The notes beneath the pieces were generated by a model that was given only the letters and a program-made list of their open reading frames with translations, was not told the origin of the DNA and did not search any database. A program made the position numbers and the translations under genes. This document shows positions 7,970-16,412 of a stretch of DNA of 39,590 nucleotides, one piece after another (the stretch's first letter is position 1; each line of letters starts with the position of its first letter). Source of the stretch: Acidobacteriota bacterium (GTDB lineage Bacteria; Acidobacteriota; Terriglobia; Bryobacterales; Bryobacteraceae); assembly GCA_016871155.1 (NCBI GenBank), contig VFZO01000024.1:1-39590 (forward strand), in the 5' to 3' direction.

Positions 7970-9169
7970 ATGCTGGCGCGGCGTACATTTCTCACAACCT
8001 CCGCAGCGGCAACCGCGGCGAATTGGCCGCAATGGCGCGGAATCGCGCGCGACGGCCGCTCCGCCGAAACCGGGTTGCTGCGGACCTGGCCGGCGGGCGG
8101 ACCGAAACAGGTCTGGCGTGTGGAAAGCGTGGGCGCGGGCTATTCGTCGTATGCGGTCGCGAATGGAAAGCTCTACACGCAAGGCCAAAAAGACGGTGCA
8201 CAGTGGGTGATGGCGTTGGACGCCAATACGGGCAAGACCGTATGGCAGACCAAGGCAGGCACCGAATTTCCACAGGACCGCGGTCCCGGGCCGCGCGGAA
8301 CGCCGACGCTGGACGGAGATACGCTCTACGCGTTGAGCGCCGATGGAACACTGGTTTCGCTGCAGGCCGAGACGGGGAAGAAGAACTGGGAGCTGCCGGT
8401 ACTCGACAAATTCTCCGGGCGGCAGATTCATTGGGGCCTAAGCGAGTCGCCGCTCGTGGACGGGGACCGGTTGATCGTGCAACCGGGTGGCCAGGAGAAC
8501 TCGGTTGTCGCGCTGGACAAGAAGACCGGCAGGCCGTTGTGGCACATCGGCGGTTATCCGGCTGGCTATAGCTCGGCGATCGCGTTCGATTTCGGCGGCC
8601 TGCGCAATTTGGTGGTCTTCACAGGAAGAGGCGCAGTGGGCATCAACGCCGCCAACGGCTGGAAGCTATGGGAGTACGTAAAGGTCTCCAACCGGACGGC
8701 CAATGTCGCCACGCCGCTCTATCACAACGGCCACGTGTTCCTGAGCTCCGACTACGGCACCGGTTGTGCGCTGTTGAAGCTGGAAAAAAAGGGCGAAGGC
8801 ATATCGGCAAGCGAAGTGTACTTCAACAAGGACATGCGGAACCACTACTGTTCCTGCGTTCTGCTCGACAAACATGTATACGGTTTTTCGAGCGGCATCC
8901 TGACCGCGATGGATTTGATGAGCGGCGAAGTGGCCTGGAAGGAACGCAGTGTGGGCAAAGGGCAGCTCATCCTGGCGGACGGATTGCTTTATCTGCAAGG
9001 CGAGACCGGCGCCGTAGCGCTTGCGGAGGCGACGCCTTCCGCGTACAAGGAGATTTCGCGGTTCGACATCGGGCGCGCGGAGTATCCGGTGTGGACGCTG
9101 CCCGTACTGGCGAACGGGAAGCTGTATTTGCGCGATCAATCGAAACTGCTTTGTTACGCCGTGGCCTGA
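7970..9169 (+). CDS. Exported PQQ-like beta-propeller protein
   Basis: A 399-residue repeat protein. The N-terminus (MLARRTFLTTSAAATAANWP) looks like a Tat-type or short Sec signal. Next comes WPQWRGIARDG, the usual opening of secreted PQQ-like propellers, and repeats of the type VMALDANTGKTVWQTK, LVSLQAETGKKNWELP, VVALDKKTGRPLWHIGG and LTAMDLMSGEVAWKE, each one blade. This is the COG1520/BamB-like fold. The blades give no evidence that PQQ is bound, and no dehydrogenase active-site motif is visible. AAGGAG lies nine nt before ATG 7970, inside the end of the preceding gene, indicating coupling. It probably works outside the cytoplasm as a binding or scaffold protein. Confidence 0.85.
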   Translation: MLARRTFLTTSAAATAANWPQWRGIARDGRSAETGLLRTWPAGGPKQVWRVESVGAGYSSYAVANGKLYTQGQKDGAQWVMALDANTGKTVWQTKAGTEFPQDRGPGPRGTPTLDGDTLYALSADGTLVSLQAETGKKNWELPVLDKFSGRQIHWGLSESPLVDGDRLIVQPGGQENSVVALDKKTGRPLWHIGGYPAGYSSAIAFDFGGLRNLVVFTGRGAVGINAANGWKLWEYVKVSNRTANVATPLYHNGHVFLSSDYGTGCALLKLEKKGEGISASEVYFNKDMRNHYCSCVLLDKHVYGFSSGILTAMDLMSGEVAWKERSVGKGQLILADGLLYLQGETGAVALAEATPSAYKEISRFDIGRAEYPVWTLPVLANGKLYLRDQSKLLCYAVA

Positions 9170-9190
9170 ATGGGCCTAGGCGCGGCTTCG

Positions 9191-9586
9191 TTACCGCGTC
9201 CCGTTGGCGAGACGCCGGACAAAGTCGATGTCGCCATCGAGGAAATCGATCGACGGTAGAGTTTGGCGCTCGGCCCAATCAATCGCTTCAAAGACACGGT
9301 TTTTGGGCGTTCCTGTGAAAGACTCGACGCGAAAGAAGAGCAACCGGATGGGAGAGCGGCCCGGATACTGATAATCGTAGCGCGCCATTTCCGCGCCTAT
9401 AACCGGCTCAATACCTAACTCTTCGCGAAGTTCCCGCCGTAGGGCATCACGCGGCTCTTCGTCCCGCTCCACTTTCCCGCCGGGGAACTCCCACTTCAAG
9501 CCGTGTCTGTCGCCGGCTTTCCGCTGGCAGACGAGGATCAGCCCGTCGCGCTCGATGACGCCGGCGACGACCAGCAGGCGTTTCAC
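9191..9586 (-). CDS. NUDIX hydrolase, MutT-like
   Basis: A 131-residue NUDIX pyrophosphohydrolase. A complete Nudix box spans residues 37-59 (GKVERDEEPRDAL then RRELREELGI), matching Gx5Ex7REUxEExGU. The N-terminus MKRLLVVAGVIERDGLILVC and the KWEFPGG before the box are typical of MutT/8-oxo-dGTP diphosphatases, which clean oxidised nucleotides from the pool. The start is GTG 9586, overlapping the TGA of the upstream DipZ-like gene by 4 nt (GTGA). The coupling to a thioredoxin-fold protein fits an oxidative-damage theme, but the exact nucleotide substrate cannot be read from sequence. Confidence 0.88.
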   Translation of the reverse strand: MKRLLVVAGVIERDGLILVCQRKAGDRHGLKWEFPGGKVERDEEPRDALRRELREELGIEPVIGAEMARYDYQYPGRSPIRLLFFRVESFTGTPKNRVFEAIDWAERQTLPSIDFLDGDIDFVRRLANGTR

Positions 9587-10497
9587 TGGCAGCTCCCGAA
9601 GGTGAATGCGAAAACCTGAATGCCTGGGGAGTCGAAGGTCAGGTCCAGCAGCGCAGTCTCAAAGGTCTGGCGCTGGAGAAGGCGATACATGCGAGGACGG
9701 TCGACGCGGACGGTACCGAGCGGCTGGCCGTTTGCGGAGACTGTCACATCGCCAACACCGGACATCACCAGGTTGACCTCCGAGGCCGAGTAGCAGAGCA
9801 CCATGCGCGCGCCGGGCGCGGCCACCTGCAGGCAGTCCGGCAAGGAATGCCAGCGGCCCTCAATCTCGACGAGATCCTCCTGCGGACCGGCGCCGAGCGA
9901 GTAGAGATGCTCTTTGTCCTCGGCGAATCCGCCCGCATTGGCGATGCGGCCGCGGCGGTGGCCGAGATACAGCTCAGGCGTGGGCCGCAGGCAGCGGCCG
10001 GGATCGGGACCGGAAAAGGGCACGGGAACCGGCATGGCAAGACCCGGCGTGCGCTCCGTCAACAGTTCCTGGATAGCGAGTTCGGTCTCTTCATAGGCAC
10101 CCTCTCCGGCGTGGAAGTAGCGCAGATAGCCGCCGCCGTCGATCAGATACTTCGAGGGCCAGTACTTGTTCGCAAAGGCCTTCCAGGCGGCAAAATCGTT
10201 GTCGAGCATGACCGGATAGGTGATACCGAACTCCTGGATGCCGCGTTCCAGAATTTCAGGCGCGCGGCCGAAATAGAACTCGGGCGAGTGGATGCCGATC
10301 ACTTGCAGGCCCATGGGTGCGTAGCGCTGGTGCCACTCGACCACATACGGAAGGGTCCGAATGCAATTGACACAAGTGAAGTCCCAAAAATCGATCAGGA
10401 CCGGCGAACCGCGGAGTTGGCGCAACGAAAGCGGAGGCGAGTTCAGCCACATAGGCCCAATTTCGGGTGCATGCACCGTTTTCGGATCTAGCCGCAT
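9583..10497 (-). CDS. TlpA-like thioredoxin-fold protein with DipZ-type C-terminal domain
   Basis: About 304 residues. The thioredoxin-like half contains LIDFWDFTCVNCIRTLPYV, with a CVNC redox centre (Cys42/Cys45), then LQVIGIHSPEF and the conserved YPVMLDNDFAAWKAF and KYLIDGGGYLRYFHAGEG. This matches the TlpA-like, DipZ-like thioredoxins. The C-terminal half (YLGHRRGRIANAGGF to the end, with AYVAAPGAR-like beta strands) resembles the carbohydrate-binding-module-like domain that follows the thioredoxin domain in mycobacterial DipZ. The CcdA-type membrane part of DipZ is absent and no signal peptide is seen. The start is ATG 10497 or 10515; the long open frame upstream is a shadow of the asparaginase gene. 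Role: thiol redox or peroxide-related, probably cytoplasmic. Confidence 0.8.
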   Translation of the reverse strand: MRLDPKTVHAPEIGPMWLNSPPLSLRQLRGSPVLIDFWDFTCVNCIRTLPYVVEWHQRYAPMGLQVIGIHSPEFYFGRAPEILERGIQEFGITYPVMLDNDFAAWKAFANKYWPSKYLIDGGGYLRYFHAGEGAYEETELAIQELLTERTPGLAMPVPVPFSGPDPGRCLRPTPELYLGHRRGRIANAGGFAEDKEHLYSLGAGPQEDLVEIEGRWHSLPDCLQVAAPGARMVLCYSASEVNLVMSGVGDVTVSANGQPLGTVRVDRPRMYRLLQRQTFETALLDLTFDSPGIQVFAFTFGSCQ

Positions 10498-10521
10498 ACA
10501 CTGGTGAAAGGGCATTATCTC

Positions 10522-10872
10522 ATGTACTCGCCGCGGCTCCTCCAATTTTTTCGCGAACCGAAGTGCGTGGGGCTGTTGCCGCCGCCGGCTGCGAGCGTCG
10601 AGGTGATGAATCCGGTTTGCGGAGATATTCTCCAGCTCTCGGTGGAGTGGCGGGACGGTATAGTGGCGAAATCCGGCTTCCTGGCGAAGGGCTGCACGGC
10701 ATCGATCGCCGCCGGCGCGGCGTTGGCCGAGTGGGCGGAAGGCAAGACGCGCGAGCAGGTGGCGGCGATGACGCCAGCCGGTATCGAAGCGCTGCTGGAT
10801 GGGCTGCCGAACGAAAGCAAACACGCGGCGCAATTGGCGGCCGACGCAGCTCGCGCGCTCGGAAAGCGATGA
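10522..10872 (+). CDS. IscU/NifU-N-type iron-sulfur scaffold protein lacking the third cysteine
   Basis: A 116-residue protein of the IscU/NifU N-terminal family, which assembles Fe-S clusters for transfer to apoproteins. The first ligand motif NPVCGD (Cys33, Asp35) and the second, AKGCTASIAAGA (Cys58), are intact. At the third site, where the family has Cys after His, the sequence is ESKHAAQLAADA, so His101 is kept and Cys becomes Ala102. An extra Cys15 lies in EPKCVG. The start may be ATG 10522 or GTG 10504. It overlaps the asparaginase gene by 4 nt (ATGA) and no isc or suf genes lie near. It may bind clusters in a different way or act as a carrier. Confidence 0.8.
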   Translation: MYSPRLLQFFREPKCVGLLPPPAASVEVMNPVCGDILQLSVEWRDGIVAKSGFLAKGCTASIAAGAALAEWAEGKTREQVAAMTPAGIEALLDGLPNESKHAAQLAADAARALGKR

Positions 10873-12008
10873 AGGCACGAGTTCTGGTGCTGTACACCGG
10901 CGGGACGATCGGCATGACGCCGGTGGACCCGGCGTATCCGGAGGGCACCCGGCGGCCCGGCACGAAGGAGGATCTGCTGCGGTACCTGCCGCCGGTGCGC
11001 GACGGTATCGAATGGGAGTTGCTCTCCGAACCCGCCCTGCGGCCCATGGACTCCTCCGATGTTGGACCGCGAGAGTGGCTGGCGATGGCCGCGGCCATCG
11101 CGCGGAACTACGATGGGTGGGACGGCTTTGTGATTCTGCACGGCACGGACACGATGGCCTACACGGCATCCGCGCTGTCGTTCCTGTTCGAGAACCTCGG
11201 TAAGCCGGTGGTGTTGACCGGCTCACAGACGCCGCTGTTCCACGAACGGACCGACGGCCGCCTGAACTTTCTAAACGCGCTGCGCATCGCCGGGTACAAG
11301 GCGGTGCGGCTGCCGGCTGTGCCAGAGGTGACGATCTGCTTCGGCAATGTGCTGTTGCGGGGGAACCGCGCGCGGAAGATGTCGACATCCGACACCGACG
11401 CGTTCGAATCGCCGAACCTGCGGCCGCTGGCGGCGATCGAAAGCGAGATATTCGTAGACCGCTCGCTGGCGCGGCCCCGGCCCAGCGATCCATTCCGAGC
11501 GGCAGCCGCGATGTGCGAGGAGGTCGTCGACATCACCATCGTGCCTGGGTTGCGAGCGGAACTGTTGCGCGCGCTGATCTGCGCGCCGCCTATCCGGGGA
11601 GCGATTCTGCGTACCTTTGGCCAGGGCAATCCCCCAAACTCGCCGGCCTTGCTGCGCGTGCTGGGTGACGCGGTGGCAGCGGGCAAGGTGATCGTCAACG
11701 TGACGCAGTGCGCCCGCGGATTCGTGAACATGTATCAGTATGAGAACGGCCGCGCGCTGGTGGACCTGGGCGTGACCAGCGGGCTGGACCTGACACCGGA
11801 GGCGGCGTTGACTAAGCTGGCGTGGCTGCTGGGCGCCAAACTGCCTCCGGCCGAGGTGCGGCGGCGGATGCAGATTGGGCAGCGCGGGGAACAGACGTTC
11901 GACCTGATGCGGGTACCGGCAGGCGATGAAGCCGGGTTCGCCGCGGACCGGGTCCGCCACGCGTTTCCAATGGACGGAGACGTCCTGCTGCTGGTGGAAC
12001 CGGGTTAG
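10869..12008 (+). CDS. L-asparaginase, type I (AnsA-like)
   Basis: A 379-residue amidohydrolase that converts asparagine to aspartate and ammonia. The N-terminal catalytic loop VLYTGGTIGMTPVD (about residues 7-20) holds the nucleophilic Thr. The second catalytic motif, ILHGTDTMAYTASALSF (residues 89-105), supplies Thr-Asp. TGSQTPL and GRLNFLNALRIA are also typical of the family. There is no signal peptide, so this is the cytoplasmic type I form. The start ATG 10869 overlaps the scaffold gene's stop by 4 nt. The stop TAG overlaps the end of the convergent response-regulator gene by 4 nt. The functional link to the Fe-S scaffold gene is not obvious. Confidence 0.92.
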   Translation: MKARVLVLYTGGTIGMTPVDPAYPEGTRRPGTKEDLLRYLPPVRDGIEWELLSEPALRPMDSSDVGPREWLAMAAAIARNYDGWDGFVILHGTDTMAYTASALSFLFENLGKPVVLTGSQTPLFHERTDGRLNFLNALRIAGYKAVRLPAVPEVTICFGNVLLRGNRARKMSTSDTDAFESPNLRPLAAIESEIFVDRSLARPRPSDPFRAAAAMCEEVVDITIVPGLRAELLRALICAPPIRGAILRTFGQGNPPNSPALLRVLGDAVAAGKVIVNVTQCARGFVNMYQYENGRALVDLGVTSGLDLTPEAALTKLAWLLGAKLPPAEVRRRMQIGQRGEQTFDLMRVPAGDEAGFAADRVRHAFPMDGDVLLLVEPG

Positions 12009-13417
12009 ACGCCGCGGCGTTTGATGTCGATATTCAGCCGCTTGATCTTCTGGTTCAACGTGGAGAGCGGAATGGAGAGCCGCTGAGCGGCCTCTGTTTG
12101 CGAATAGCTGACGAGGTCCAGGACGTTCATGATCACCTGGCGCTCATAGTCGGCGACAAGTTCGTACAGGCTTGCATCGGCGGGCAGATTGCCAGTGGCG
12201 TCGCGGCGGATCCGGAGGCCGCTGGGATGCACGACCGTGTCGGGCAGAACGGTGGCGGGCACGGTTTCGCCGGTGGCCAGGACGACGGCGCGTTCGATGG
12301 TGTTTTCGAGTTCGCGAACGTTGCCGGGCCAATTGTGCTCCATCATCACTTCGAGCGCCTCCGGTTCGAAGCGCAGCGTGGAGTGGCCGCCGCTCATGTA
12401 CTTTCCGTTCTCCTCGCAGAACTTGTCGAAGAAATGCTGGACCAGATGCGGAATGTCTTCCTTGCGGTCGCGCAGCGCGGGAAGATTCAACTGGATGACG
12501 TTCAGGCGGTAGTAGAGATCCTCTCGAAAGCGCTTCTCCTCGACCATTTTCCGAAGATCCTCATTGGTGGCGGCGACGATGCGGACGTCCACCTGCATGA
12601 CGTCGTTGGAGCCGAGCGGGGTGAACTCGCGCTCCTGAATGACGCGCAGCAGTTTCGCCTGGATCTCCACCGGGATATTGCCGATTTCGTCGAGGAAGAT
12701 GGTGCCGTTGTTGGCGGTCTCAAACGCGCCCTTGCGCGTGGCGATGGCACCGGTAAACGCGCCCTTGACGTGGCCGAAGAGCGTGGACTCGAGTAAGTCC
12801 GGTTGTAAGTTGCCGCTATTTACGGCGACGAAAGGAAAGTCGGAGCGTGTGGAGTTCGTGTGAATCGCCTTGGCGATGAGCTCCTTGCCGGTGCCGGTTT
12901 CGCCCGCGATCAGAACCGTGGCGCGCGAGGGAGCGACCTGAGCCACGGTGTCGAGAACGCGGACCATGCGTTCGCTCTTGCCGACGATGTTGGGGAACGA
13001 ATAGCGCTGCTTGAGAGCGCGTTTGAGTTCGAGATTCTCAACTTCCAGGCGGCCCTTGGCGATCTGGCGCTCAATCTCGATGAGGAGTTTTTCGTTATCC
13101 CAGGGTTTGGAGAAATAGTCGTTGGCGCCGGATTTCAGGGCTTTCACGGCCACATCGATCGAACCATAGGCGGTGATCAGAAAGATTGGCGTATCGCGAT
13201 CGCGGCCGCGCACTTCGGCCAGCACTTCCATGCCGGATTTGTCCGGCATCATGAGATCCAGCAGAACCAAGTCGTAACTGGACGCCGCGAGCCTTTCCAG
13301 CCCCTCGGTGGCGTTCACGGCCAGCGTAATGTGATAGCCCTCGATCGAAAGCAGAGTCTCCAGGCTTTCGCGAATGTCTTCTTCGTCGTCGATTATGAGA
13401 ATCCGGCCCTTAGGCAT
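12005..13417 (-). CDS. Sigma-54-dependent response regulator (NtrC family)
   Basis: A 470-residue, three-domain activator. The receiver domain at 1-120 has the acidic pair in ILIIDDEED, phospho-acceptor Asp54 in LVLLDLMMPDKSG, Thr in FLITAYG and Lys in YFSKPWD. The AAA+ domain at about 145-385 has Walker A GETGTGKE (172-179), the sigma-54 contact loop GAFTGA (219-224) and Walker B TIFLDE (239-244). The C-terminal Fis-type helix-turn-helix is SYSQTEAAQRLSIPLSTLNQ. All catalytic residues are intact. It overlaps its histidine kinase gene by 8 nt (ATGCCTAA). A sigma-54-type promoter element lies before the kinase, so the pair probably controls its own transcription. Confidence 0.93.
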   Translation of the reverse strand: MPKGRILIIDDEEDIRESLETLLSIEGYHITLAVNATEGLERLAASSYDLVLLDLMMPDKSGMEVLAEVRGRDRDTPIFLITAYGSIDVAVKALKSGANDYFSKPWDNEKLLIEIERQIAKGRLEVENLELKRALKQRYSFPNIVGKSERMVRVLDTVAQVAPSRATVLIAGETGTGKELIAKAIHTNSTRSDFPFVAVNSGNLQPDLLESTLFGHVKGAFTGAIATRKGAFETANNGTIFLDEIGNIPVEIQAKLLRVIQEREFTPLGSNDVMQVDVRIVAATNEDLRKMVEEKRFREDLYYRLNVIQLNLPALRDRKEDIPHLVQHFFDKFCEENGKYMSGGHSTLRFEPEALEVMMEHNWPGNVRELENTIERAVVLATGETVPATVLPDTVVHPSGLRIRRDATGNLPADASLYELVADYERQVIMNVLDLVSYSQTEAAQRLSIPLSTLNQKIKRLNIDIKRRGV

Positions 13418-16307
13418 TCACGGTCTTCCTTACCACGGGGAAATCCAACTGGAAGCTCGAACCGGCGCCCGGTTGGGAGTGCACGGTGATGGAGCCGCCA
13501 TGTTCTTTCACGATACCGTAGGTAATGGAGAGACCGAGACCGGTTCCCTTCTTCGCGCCTTTGGTGGTAAAGAAGGGATCGTAGATTTTGGCCAGATTTT
13601 CCTCTGGAATTCCGCAGCCGTTGTCGGAAATCGAGATGCGGACGTCCTCGCCGGACACTGTGGAGGAGACCGTCAGCCGGCCGCCGTTTTCCATGGCGTC
13701 GCGCGCGTTCAGCATGAGATTGAGAAATACCTGTTGGAGTTTGCCAGGGTTGCCCTTCACGAGACCGATCGACGGATTCAATTCCTCGACCGCCTCGATG
13801 CGCGCCTTGGACAACTGCGGCTGGATGAGCTGGAGCGTTTCGTGCAGCACTTTATTCAGGTCCAGCTCTTCGAAAGCTGTCGACGAGGTGCGAGAGAAGT
13901 TCAGCAACGAGTTAACGATTTCGCTGGCGCGGAAGGTCTGCTTGGCGATCTTGTCGAGCAGCTTCGCCTTCGACTCGTCGCCGTTTACCTGCTTGGCGAG
14001 TAACTGGGCATAGGTGGAGATGACGGCGAGCGGTGTATTGACCTCATGCGCGACGCCGGCGGCGAGTAACCCCAGCGACGAGAGCTTGTCGGCCTGGACC
14101 AAGCGGTTTTCGAGCACCGATCGCTCGGTAATGTCGTCAAACAGCACCAACCGGCCGATCTGTTCCTGTTCCCGCGAGACGAGCGGAGCGACTACGACGT
14201 TGATGGTGCGGTCCGAATCCGACGGGCCCGGCATGGGGAACTTGTAGATTGTGTGAATTCCGGCCTCACCCTTTAGAGCGTCGAGCCGTTCGACCAAATC
14301 CGCAGGCAGCAGATCCCGGAGCCGGCGCCCGACGGCGTCGGCGCGGCTGATGCCGGTGAGAGATTCCAACTGCGAGTTCCAGCTTTCGACGCGATCCTCG
14401 AAATCGGCGGCGACGATGCCGACGTTGATCGATTCGACGATGTTCTCGCTGAACTCCTTGAGGCGTTCGTACTCCTCGGCCTTGCGTTCGAGCGAGCGGT
14501 AGAGACGGGCGTTTTCTACGGCAATGCCGACGTAGCCGCAGAGCGTTTGCAACAACTCGACGTCGTCAGAGGAGAGAAAATCGCCTTCCGTGGTGCGGCT
14601 GACGCCGAGATAGGCGATGACACGGCCGCGGGCCGAGCACGGAATATAGTAAGTCAGGTCCAGGTCGGCGATGGTATGCAGGACGGGCGCAGGCCAGTCG
14701 TGCATAAAGGCGTCGTAAGGCCCGCGGGTTCGCTCGAAAAACAGAGACTTCGCGTCCTTGGAATGCAGGAACTGCAAGTCCATTCGATCCGGCACCGGGC
14801 GCTGGCGGCCAGCGGTCATGTAGAGACGGAAGCCGTCCTCTGCGGCGTTGTCGAGGAAAAAGACCAGCCGGTCGATGGAGAGCGTGCGGGTGAGACGGTC
14901 GGCGACTGCGTTCAACATCCGGTTCAGGTCGGTCTCGCTGCCCAGTTCGCGAGCGAATTCGATGAGCGTGCGGCGATAGTCGTAGCGGTCTTTGTAGAAG
15001 AAGTGGCGGTCCAGCACCTCCTGGAGCCAATTACGCACGGGCTGAAAGATGAAGGCGGCAATCAGAATGAGACTAACGAGCGCGGCCGGGTTCAGATCGT
15101 CGACCCGGGCGCCGGGCTGGCCTTCGGGATGCGGCATCGACGCGGTGATGGAAAACACCAAACCATAAAAGACGGCCAGCACGGCGAGCGTGGCCAGCGT
15201 GTAGACGTAGCCTTGCTGGAAGATGATATCCACGTCCATGAGCCGGTAGCGGAAGATGGCGTAGGCCCAGGTGAGCGGCACGAGGGCCAAGGGAATGACG
15301 GCCATCTCCCATTCGGGACTCAACACGGCGCCAAACAGATAGGGAAAAACGTAGAGAAACGCGAAGGGGACGACCCCGAACACGGCTCCGTTGCGCAACC
15401 ACTTGATCTGCTGCCGCACCACCGGCTCCACCGCACGGCGGTGCCGCCACGAAAGAACCGCGGCGCCGAGCAGTTGGCCGCCGGCGACCCAGGCCAGCCA
15501 GAGCCGGTCGAACATCCAACGCAGTTCGACCGGGCTTACGGCGATTCGAATGTAACCGGCGAGAATTCCCGTCCAGACGGCGCCAGCCGCAAGCGGAAGT
15601 ACGTAAATGAGCCAGGCCTTCCGGCGCAGCCACAGCGGTGTATCGGGGAAAACGAGCGCGAAGTGAATGAACAGCGACGGCATCAGCAGGCCGGCAAAGA
15701 CGTTGCCGAAATAAACGACCTGATCGAAGTTGTTCAGCTTGCCGGTGTAGTGGAAAGTATAGAGGACGAAGCTGGCAAGGCAGAGCAGATAGAAATGCAG
15801 GGCTTTGTGCGCGTCGCCCCGGCGGAAGAACACGAACAGACCGACGAAGATGTAGGCGAGGCCGACAAGATACTGGTAGTAGATTGCGTCGGAATTGGCG
15901 CGCTCGGCGATGTTGACGGTGTACTTCACCTCCAGCGCCAGTTCGGCGCCGTCACGTTTGTACGGGCGCTCGACGATGTAGTCGGCCTTCTTCCAAACGC
16001 CGATGCCGACCAGGATTTCAGCGACCTCAACGGCGTGCGTCACCGGGACGTTGCCGATCGAGTGGAGGATGTCGCCGTTGACGATACCGGCCTTGGCGGC
16101 CGGGCTATCCGGCACGACGTGCAGGGCGACGACAATGTTCTTGGCGGCTTTGGCCGGCTTCGTGATGGAGCGGTCCACCCAGGTGACGCCGTCCTCGGGA
16201 AGTTGGAATTTACGCTGCTGCTGGAAGTTGATGCCGGCGGCAATAACGGCGGCGATCGTCAGTACGACGATGAGTGCACCCGTTAGTTGCCGCTTCAGCT
16301 CACGCAC
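13410..16307 (-). CDS. Membrane histidine kinase with PDZ-like, GAF and PAS domains
   Basis: A 965-residue sensor. TM1 is at about 8-28. It is followed by an extracytoplasmic PDZ-like domain (VVPDSPAAKAGIVNGDILHS and the next residues, about 60-110), about seven to eight further membrane helices to about residue 440, and the cytoplasmic segment HFFYKDRYDYRRTLIEFA. A GAF domain (about 450-610), a PAS domain (about 630-735) and a transmitter complete it. The H-box is LLAAGVAHEVNTPLAVIS (His754), the N-box LNLMLNARDAM (about 862-872), G1 DNGCGI (895-900) and G2 GTGLGLS (921-927). The start is GTG 16307, preceded by AGGTG. This is the cognate kinase of the overlapping sigma-54 regulator. The PDZ-like part suggests it senses a protein terminus or envelope state; that is inference. 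Confidence 0.92.
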   Translation of the reverse strand: MRELKRQLTGALIVVLTIAAVIAAGINFQQQRKFQLPEDGVTWVDRSITKPAKAAKNIVVALHVVPDSPAAKAGIVNGDILHSIGNVPVTHAVEVAEILVGIGVWKKADYIVERPYKRDGAELALEVKYTVNIAERANSDAIYYQYLVGLAYIFVGLFVFFRRGDAHKALHFYLLCLASFVLYTFHYTGKLNNFDQVVYFGNVFAGLLMPSLFIHFALVFPDTPLWLRRKAWLIYVLPLAAGAVWTGILAGYIRIAVSPVELRWMFDRLWLAWVAGGQLLGAAVLSWRHRRAVEPVVRQQIKWLRNGAVFGVVPFAFLYVFPYLFGAVLSPEWEMAVIPLALVPLTWAYAIFRYRLMDVDIIFQQGYVYTLATLAVLAVFYGLVFSITASMPHPEGQPGARVDDLNPAALVSLILIAAFIFQPVRNWLQEVLDRHFFYKDRYDYRRTLIEFARELGSETDLNRMLNAVADRLTRTLSIDRLVFFLDNAAEDGFRLYMTAGRQRPVPDRMDLQFLHSKDAKSLFFERTRGPYDAFMHDWPAPVLHTIADLDLTYYIPCSARGRVIAYLGVSRTTEGDFLSSDDVELLQTLCGYVGIAVENARLYRSLERKAEEYERLKEFSENIVESINVGIVAADFEDRVESWNSQLESLTGISRADAVGRRLRDLLPADLVERLDALKGEAGIHTIYKFPMPGPSDSDRTINVVVAPLVSREQEQIGRLVLFDDITERSVLENRLVQADKLSSLGLLAAGVAHEVNTPLAVISTYAQLLAKQVNGDESKAKLLDKIAKQTFRASEIVNSLLNFSRTSSTAFEELDLNKVLHETLQLIQPQLSKARIEAVEELNPSIGLVKGNPGKLQQVFLNLMLNARDAMENGGRLTVSSTVSGEDVRISISDNGCGIPEENLAKIYDPFFTTKGAKKGTGLGLSITYGIVKEHGGSITVHSQPGAGSSFQLDFPVVRKTVNA

Positions 16308-16334
16308 AAAGACACCTATCCCTACACGTCACGA

Positions 16335-16350
16335 TGCAATTTTCCGGCCA
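16335..16350 (-). promoter_or_regulatory. Sigma-54 -24/-12 promoter element of the kinase/regulator operon
   Basis: Read on the minus strand the 16 bases are TGGCCGGAAAATTGCA, i.e. TGG-N8-TTGCA with the exact GG-N10-GC spacing of sigma-54 promoters. The -12 GC lies 29 nt from the GTG start at 16307, which predicts a start of transcription near 16324 and a short leader carrying AGGTG. The downstream operon encodes a sigma-54 activator, so autoregulation is a natural reading. Not tested experimentally. Confidence 0.65.
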
Positions 16351-16412
16351 ACAGTTACAAGACCGGGTGCGCCTAGAATATCAAATCTTTTCAGTAGCTT
16401 AAGGGATTCGGC

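Noticed and set aside
10498..11493. N-terminal extension of the DipZ-like gene (about 330 codons)
   Set aside because: Overlaps the scaffold and asparaginase genes on the other strand; the domain starts at about 10450 and good starts exist at 10497 and 10515.
14547..16286. 579-codon plus-strand open frame
   Set aside because: Lies entirely antisense to the histidine kinase, whose domains are complete; low-complexity translation.
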